From positions 1 through 47,844 of the forward strand of contig NVTY02000019.1 of NCBI GenBank assembly GCA_002401765.2: a DNA stretch of 47,844 bases, written 5' to 3'. Positions within the stretch are counted from its first letter, which is position 1. Every line of letters starts with the position of its first letter. This document shows, piece by piece, positions 43,310 to 47,844 of this stretch. The DNA is from Thiotrichaceae bacterium (lineage in GTDB: Bacteria > Pseudomonadota > Gammaproteobacteria > SZUA-140). The notes beneath the pieces are model-generated. The model was not told the origin of the DNA and ran no database searches. It saw only the letters and a program-made list of their open reading frames with translations. Made by a program: the position numbers and the translations under genes.

Positions 43310-44590
43310 ATGATACGGTGGTTGTTCTTTTTTTTATTTATTTTAGTTTTTTTGCGGCCTCACCCTGATGCTTTTGGTGCGTTACAGGCCGTATATATTG
43401 GTGATTTCGCTGTTATTATTTTACTTGTTATATCGATATTGATTGCTTGGGATCGTCGAGGCTTTCCTTCTAAAGCTGTGCCGTGGATTGGCGTAGGATT
43501 TATGGCGCTTATTTTTTTGTATACTATCTTGATCTTGAGTGGTGAAGCCGCGCTTGTCATTGAAGCTAGTAAATTCTCCTATTACTTTTTTCTTGTTGTT
43601 ATTTTTCTATATGTGTTTATCACCCCTAAATCTCAAGTAACGTACTGGTGGTTTAATGCAGCACTTGATGTGATGGTTATTTTACTTTCGATAATTGCAG
43701 TAATTCAATTGTTTGAAATTACTATCCTTAAAGAGCTTGTAGGATCCATTTGGGGGACTCACAAACTTCGCGGTTTGAGCAGTTCATCTCCGAGAGTATT
43801 TAGCTCTTTCTACAACGCGAATTGGTTAGGAATCGTTGCTGCTATGCTTTTGGTGACGTACATGAGACGGATTTTATTGTCTAGTCGTGTGCGAGCGATG
43901 GATTGGGGATTAGCTTTGTTATGTTTGTTTTTACTTTTGTCATCAGGGTCTCGCTCAGGACTGTTGGCTATGATGGTTGGCGTGATTCTTTTATTTTTTT
44001 TTGGGGTGCTTCATACGCGGCTGCAGTTGCGTTCTATCCGCTTTATCTTGCTGTGTATTCTTATTGGTGTTTCAGGTGTTGCGCTTCTGTGGCCTGTACT
44101 GTCAGATAATCAAAGGATTGCTGAAGTAATGAGGTTTCTAAGCACCGGTAATATTATGGATATTCCAAGTGCCGCAATAAGAATTGCTCAGTGGGTACAA
44201 TCAGTCAACGCAATGTCAGATAATCTATTATTTGGGTTAGGGAAATCAGGGGAAACACTGTCTCCACATAACAGTTTTCTTTTCATGGCATTGCTATTTG
44301 GGGTGGGCGGGGCTGCGATGGTTATGCTGGTGTTTTTTTCATTGGTTATTGCTATGTCTAAGGGGTTTCGTAAAGGACGATCAGTTGTGCCATTAGTCGG
44401 TATCTTGATTGCGGGCTCATTTACAGCAGAATTCTTTTTTACCACACAAGTGATGCTGGCTTTTTTTCTCATTCTGGCATGTTGGTATGAGTCTGGTTCT
44501 GTTAATCAAAAAGTTGTTGAAATTGGAGTTGATGACCCACCTTACCGACAACATTCTCAGCAAGCTGGGTTAGCTCGGCACAATGTATAG
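43310..44590 (+). CDS. wzy: O-antigen polymerase/ligase-family membrane protein
   Basis: The 426-residue protein has about 10-12 hydrophobic helices and the Wzy/WaaL loop LSSGSRSGLLAMMVGVILLF, a periplasmic loop with GLGKSGETLSPHNSFLFMAL and a hydrophilic C-terminus. In this locus, with wzz and wzx, the polymerase Wzy is the likely role; WaaL ligase is not excluded by sequence alone. ATG 43310 is preferred over GTG 43295 since it begins at the first helix. Confidence 0.75.
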   Translation: MIRWLFFFLFILVFLRPHPDAFGALQAVYIGDFAVIILLVISILIAWDRRGFPSKAVPWIGVGFMALIFLYTILILSGEAALVIEASKFSYYFFLVVIFLYVFITPKSQVTYWWFNAALDVMVILLSIIAVIQLFEITILKELVGSIWGTHKLRGLSSSSPRVFSSFYNANWLGIVAAMLLVTYMRRILLSSRVRAMDWGLALLCLFLLLSSGSRSGLLAMMVGVILLFFFGVLHTRLQLRSIRFILLCILIGVSGVALLWPVLSDNQRIAEVMRFLSTGNIMDIPSAAIRIAQWVQSVNAMSDNLLFGLGKSGETLSPHNSFLFMALLFGVGGAAMVMLVFFSLVIAMSKGFRKGRSVVPLVGILIAGSFTAEFFFTTQVMLAFFLILACWYESGSVNQKVVEIGVDDPPYRQHSQQAGLARHNV

Positions 44591-44634
44591 CTGTGTGAGA
44601 GCGATTGTTGGGTCGTTATGTGATTTTTTATGTA

Positions 44635-44790
44635 ATGCGTGTTTATTATAGGATGGCAAATAGCTGTGGATGGTTGGTTTATCTGGTTACTCCAAAAAGA
44701 TTGACAGAAGCACTTGCTTGTTTGGTATCACTGGGTATGTATTCTATGGGGTATTTTGATTTTCCAGGCATGGCAGGAGCTACAGGATGA
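44635..44790 (+). CDS. Small hypothetical protein, uncertain
   Basis: An ATG frame of 51 residues (MRVYYRMANSCGWLVYLVTP) with one hydrophobic stretch ends in TGA at 44788, overlapping the next start by ATGA. A TTG at 44605 would lengthen it by ten residues. No ribosome-binding site or family resemblance is seen, so it may be a chance frame, though the four-base overlap with the glycosyltransferase is suggestive. Confidence 0.3.
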   Translation: MRVYYRMANSCGWLVYLVTPKRLTEALACLVSLGMYSMGYFDFPGMAGATG

Positions 44791-45953
44791 TTTCACGTCT
44801 ACTATTTGTTGTTAATGACCCTGGGTTTTTCCTGTCACACCGTTTGCCTATTGCGATTGCTATGCGAGAAGCTGGCTTTGATGTGCATGTTGCAACTATG
44901 GATGGAGTTTCAGTTGAAGATATTCGAAGCTTAGGCTTCACTCATCACATTATTCCACTAACACGTAGTGGTCAAAACCCTATTAGTGAATTTAGAACTT
45001 TTTTTTCCCTGTGGGTGTTGTTTCGAAAGATACGGCCGAATCTAGTGCATCTAGTGACGATTAAGCCAGTGTTATATGGCGGGCTGGCTGCGCGCTTAGC
45101 GCGAGTGCCATGTGTGGTATCTGCGATATCCGGCCTGGGGTTTTTATTCGTAAATAATTCTAGCATTAAAGTCACAGTGGTCCGCTTTGTTGTGATGCGC
45201 TTGTATCGTTGGGCTATGGGGCATCCTAATCAGCGTGTGATCTTTCAGAACAATGATGATCGGAAGGCGCTGGTAAGTGCTGGTGGTGTAAGTCTGGTGC
45301 AGACGGTACTGATAAGAGGGTCTGGTGTTGACCTTTCATTTTATCCGGCGTTAAAAGAACGAGAAGGTTTGCCTATGGTTGTGATGGCAGCTCGATTATT
45401 AAAAGACAAGGGTGTAAATGAATTTGTTGATGCTGCAAGGTTGTTACATGCACGTGGTGTTAAGGCCTGTTTTCAGTTGATTGGAGCACCTGATCCAGGT
45501 AATCCTGCTAGTATCAGTGTGGAGAGTTTGCGTGTATGGCAAAAGGAGGGCATAGTTGAATGTGTTGGCTTTCAATCTAATATTGCCGAGCTTTTTGCGC
45601 TTGCCCACATTGTAGTATTGCCATCCTATTATGGTGAGGGATTGCCCAAAGTGCTTATTGAGGCAGCGGCTTGTGGGCGAGCGGTGATTACAACTGATAT
45701 GCCCGGTTGTCGCGATGCTATCGACCCGGGGGTAACTGGGCTGCTGGTTCCTGTTCGTGATGTTGAAGCATTAGCCTTGGCGATTGATTGCTTGATTGAA
45801 GATGTTTCACTGCGCCAATCTATGGGGCGGGCAGGGCGAGAGTTGGCTGAATTAGAATTTAGTATCGATAAAATTGTAGATGCTCATTTGGCTGTTTATC
45901 GTGAGTTATTAGGCGAAAATAGGTGGCAACAACGACATAAAATACGGGAGTAG
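44787..45953 (+). CDS. Glycosyltransferase, GT4 family
   Basis: The 388-residue GT-B protein has LLFVVNDPGFFLSHRLPIAI at the N-terminus, HLVTIKPVLYGGLAARLARV, MVVMAARLLKDKGVNEFVDA at the linker, and the C-terminal PSYYGEGLPKVLIEAAACGR with the E-x7-E motif and TDMPGCRDAI. The pattern is like WbpT/CapM-type transferases of O-antigen loci. AGGAGCTACAGG just before the start supplies a ribosome-binding site. Confidence 0.88.
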   Translation: MISRLLFVVNDPGFFLSHRLPIAIAMREAGFDVHVATMDGVSVEDIRSLGFTHHIIPLTRSGQNPISEFRTFFSLWVLFRKIRPNLVHLVTIKPVLYGGLAARLARVPCVVSAISGLGFLFVNNSSIKVTVVRFVVMRLYRWAMGHPNQRVIFQNNDDRKALVSAGGVSLVQTVLIRGSGVDLSFYPALKEREGLPMVVMAARLLKDKGVNEFVDAARLLHARGVKACFQLIGAPDPGNPASISVESLRVWQKEGIVECVGFQSNIAELFALAHIVVLPSYYGEGLPKVLIEAAACGRAVITTDMPGCRDAIDPGVTGLLVPVRDVEALALAIDCLIEDVSLRQSMGRAGRELAELEFSIDKIVDAHLAVYRELLGENRWQQRHKIRE

Positions 45954-45965
45954 CTAAGTGAACAA

Positions 45966-46913
45966 ATGGGTTCTATAGCAGTTACAGGTGCCGCTGGGTT
46001 CTTGGGCAAGGCGTTGGTTGTCGCGTTGACCAAAGAGCAGCGTGAAGTTAGAGCGTTAACTCGTTTAGGCATTAATGGAGAAGGTTTAGCGGTCGGCGAT
46101 ATTGGCCCTGATACCTGCTGGTTTCATCTTCTTGAGGGCGTGGATGTTGTCATCCACACTGCCGCACGTGTGCATATTATAGATGATACGACTAAGGATC
46201 CTTTGACAGCATTCCGTCAGGTAAATGTAGAGGGAACACGCCGTCTCGCTGAGGATGCGGCTAAAGCTGGGGTGCGTCGGCTGGTTTTTATCAGCTCAAT
46301 AAAAGTCAATGGAGAAAGTACTCTGCAGGGGGAGCCCTTTTTAGCGAGTAATCTGCCAGGTCCTGTCGATCCGTATGGCATTTCAAAGCTAGAGGCTGAA
46401 GATGCGCTCAAGGTGGTGGCCTCAACGACAGGCATGGAAGTGGTCATTATTCGGCCACCGTTGGTATATGGCCTCGGAGTGAAAGCTAATTTTTTTTCGA
46501 TGATGCGCTGGTTGAATAAAGGTGTGCCATTGCCATTTGGGGCGATTCATAATAAACGAAGCCTTGTTGCCCTCGATAATTTGGTTGATCTTATTGTGAC
46601 TTGCATCGACCATCCTGCTGCGGCAAATCAGACGTTTTTGGTGAGCGATGGGGAGGATCTGTCTACAGCAGAACTATTACAGAGAACGGCCGGGGCGCTG
46701 GGCAAGTCCGTATGGTTGTTTCCCGTACCCGAAAGTTTACTGAAAGCCGGGGCGACATTATTAGGCAAGCGTGATGTTGCTCAACGTTTGCTAGGGTCGT
46801 TGCAGGTGGATATCAGTAAAACGAGGGGCATATTGGGCTGGAGACCGCCGGTTAGTGTTGATGATGCGTTGAAAAAAACTGCTGAAGATTTCCACTTGCG
46901 GAAACAGAGCTGA
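45966..46913 (+). CDS. WbpV/GnlA-like NAD-dependent epimerase/reductase
   Basis: The 315-residue protein has IAVTGAAGFLGKALVVALTK (nucleotide-binding motif), VVIHTAARVHIIDDTT, catalytic Ser in LVFISSIKVNGEST, Tyr-x-x-x-Lys in DPYGISKLEAEDAL, and VIIRPPLVYGLGVKANFF. This pattern fits the WbpV/WbpL pair used for UDP-QuiNAc in O-antigen synthesis: WbpV reduces 4-keto-QuiNAc after WbpM. The WbpL-like gene follows 191 bases later. WbpM would be expected beyond the edge. Confidence 0.82.
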   Translation: MGSIAVTGAAGFLGKALVVALTKEQREVRALTRLGINGEGLAVGDIGPDTCWFHLLEGVDVVIHTAARVHIIDDTTKDPLTAFRQVNVEGTRRLAEDAAKAGVRRLVFISSIKVNGESTLQGEPFLASNLPGPVDPYGISKLEAEDALKVVASTTGMEVVIIRPPLVYGLGVKANFFSMMRWLNKGVPLPFGAIHNKRSLVALDNLVDLIVTCIDHPAAANQTFLVSDGEDLSTAELLQRTAGALGKSVWLFPVPESLLKAGATLLGKRDVAQRLLGSLQVDISKTRGILGWRPPVSVDDALKKTAEDFHLRKQS

Positions 46914-46993
46914 TGTTATTAGGGAGGATATTACCGTACAAGTGCTGAAACTAATGACATCGCATGCAGAGAGTGGTGGCTTGGGCGCTAACC

Positions 46994-47033
46994 AGCACCC
47001 CTGTTTACCAGCTTAGAAGGCGCGGTGCTTTTA
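46994..47033 (+). terminator. Possible terminator before the wbpL-like gene
   Basis: AGCACC at 46994 pairs with GGTGCT at 47024, followed by TTTT, but the loop of about 24 bases is long, so this is a weak case. Confidence 0.3.
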
Positions 47034-47069
47034 ACTTTTGATGCTTATTATTAAAAGAAAAGGAAATTC

Positions 47070-47105
47070 ATGCAATTGGCGAGGGAGGTGAGTATAATTC
47101 TCTAA
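47070..47105 (+). CDS. Short leader peptide coupled to the wbpL-like gene
   Basis: ATG 47070 follows AAAAGGAAATTC and opens an 11-residue frame (MQLAREVSIIL) whose TAA shares one base with the next start (TAATG). The leader covers the GGAGGTG ribosome-binding sequence at 47084, so translation could couple to it. The frame is too short to be sure it is expressed. Confidence 0.35.
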   Translation: MQLAREVSIIL

Positions 47106-47844
47106 TGATCAGTGCGTTAGTTGTTATTTCATTTCTATTGTCTATGTGCTTAACGCGCATATTTATCAGCCCTGCCTCATGGTTGCGAGTGATGGACCAC
47201 CCCAATGAGCGTTCTCTCCATACTATTCCAGTTCCCCGTGCCGGTGGGGTGGCTATCTTGGTGGCTTTTTTGGTTGGCATGGGCATGGTTGCCTTTTTTC
47301 TCGGCTTAGTGGTGAATCCTATTTTGCTGGTGTGTGCATTATTGGTTGCTGTGGTTTCATTTTTAGATGACTGCTATTCGCTGAGTGCGGCACTCAGGTT
47401 TTTTATTCATTTTTGCGCAGCCCTCATTTTAGTTGTAAATGGTTATGCACTATCAGTTTTAGAGCTTCCAGGTTTGTCATGGGCATGGCCAGAATCCATT
47501 GCTGTAGTTATCTCGTGCCTTATGGTTGTTTGGCTCATAAACCTGTACAACTTTATGGATGGAATCGATGGTTTTGCAGCCGGAATGGCGATTGTAGGCT
47601 TTTCTTGCTTCGCCTTGTTGGCTTGGCAAGCACAGCATCTGCTATTCATGAGCGCTAATATGATTGTTGTTGCCGCCGTTGCTGGCTTTCTATGGTTCAA
47701 CTTCCCACCCGCTAAGATTTTTATGGGGGATGCTGGTTCCTCGACATTGGGCTTTTTGGTGGCTGCATTCTCTTTGTGGGCCAGCGCTGAGAAAATATTC
47801 CCTATTTGGGTGGCTTTGTTGGTGTTTTCACCATTCATCGTTGA
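47105..47844 (+). CDS. wbpL: WbpL/WecA-like undecaprenyl-phosphate glycosyl-1-phosphate transferase, partial
   Basis: Open to the right edge for 246 codons. It has several membrane helices and WecA/MraY-family motifs: LHTIPVPRAGGVAILVAFLV (first cytoplasmic loop), SFLDDCYSLS (Asp pair), WLINLYNFMDGIDGFAAGM (the NFMDG core), and FNFPPAKIFMGDAGSSTLGF. This is the GT that transfers a GlcNAc-type, QuiNAc or FucNAc phosphate to undecaprenyl phosphate and so starts the O-unit. It follows a WbpV-like gene, as in P. aeruginosa serotypes using the WbpL route. Start ATG 47105; the end lies outside the window. Confidence 0.9.
   Translation, partial: MISALVVISFLLSMCLTRIFISPASWLRVMDHPNERSLHTIPVPRAGGVAILVAFLVGMGMVAFFLGLVVNPILLVCALLVAVVSFLDDCYSLSAALRFFIHFCAALILVVNGYALSVLELPGLSWAWPESIAVVISCLMVVWLINLYNFMDGIDGFAAGMAIVGFSCFALLAWQAQHLLFMSANMIVVAAVAGFLWFNFPPAKIFMGDAGSSTLGFLVAAFSLWASAEKIFPIWVALLVFSPFIV

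Noticed and set aside
1..47844. CRISPR arrays, tRNA and rRNA genes
   Set aside because: No regularly spaced direct repeats, cloverleaf tRNA with CCA-type end or conserved rRNA segment was seen on either strand.

Overview
The window looks like a gammaproteobacterial chromosome. The order gyrA, serC, pheA, tyrA, aroA, cmk, rpsA, ihfB, followed by a wzz-type gene and an O-antigen/exopolysaccharide cluster ending in wbpV- and wbpL-like genes, is the arrangement known around the Pseudomonas aeruginosa B-band O-antigen locus. Protein divergence and the inserted extra genes (serA, a type I-beta DAHP synthase, pyrF, comEA) argue against Pseudomonas itself. A marine or sulfur-oxidising gammaproteobacterium would fit, but this cannot be settled from the sequence.

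Layout. (1) 1-2323 is a gene graveyard: an IS3-family element cut by the left edge, the tail of a secreted Ca-binding/Ig-like protein, a 34-residue IS66 TnpA remnant and a PsuG lacking its N-terminus. (2) 2399-8045 is a three-gene RND efflux operon (adaptor, pump, TolC-like channel). (3) 8509-21502 is a housekeeping block: gyrA, then serine and aromatic amino-acid synthesis (serC, serA, pheA, DAHP synthase, tyrA, aroA), then cmk, rpsA, ihfB and lapA. Two palindromic repeats sit between its genes. (4) 21646-23026 holds pyrF, a 265-bp composite inverted-repeat element and comEA. (5) 23147-47844 is a surface-polysaccharide locus open at the right edge: chain-length regulator, GDP-mannose supply (manC), two GMD-family dehydratases, GDP-fucose synthase, a CDP-glucose branch with a 3,5-epimerase-like protein, a C-methyltransferase, a reductase and a CmcI-type enzyme, then a flippase, four glycosyltransferases, an FkbM methyltransferase, a polymerase, and the WbpV/WbpL-type pair that would start or modify the lipid-linked unit.

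Between manC and the main gmd (25.55-29.64 kb) the polysaccharide locus is broken by a nest of toxin-antitoxin genes: two intact MNT-HEPN pairs, a third MNT gene with a truncated HEPN, a HEPN ghost split by a 118-bp MITE with a 7-bp target duplication, and a UPF0175 gene followed by the ruin of a PIN-domain toxin. A 5' stub of a GMD-family gene precedes the first pair and an intact homologue follows it. From gmd (29838) to the CmcI-like gene (37191), most start codons overlap the preceding stop, so this is probably one translationally coupled operon driven by an extended -10 promoter just upstream of gmd.

No rRNA, tRNA or CRISPR array was seen. The most unusual items are the composite palindrome at 22411-22675, the MNT-HEPN nest, and the CDP-linked branched 6-deoxysugar branch.
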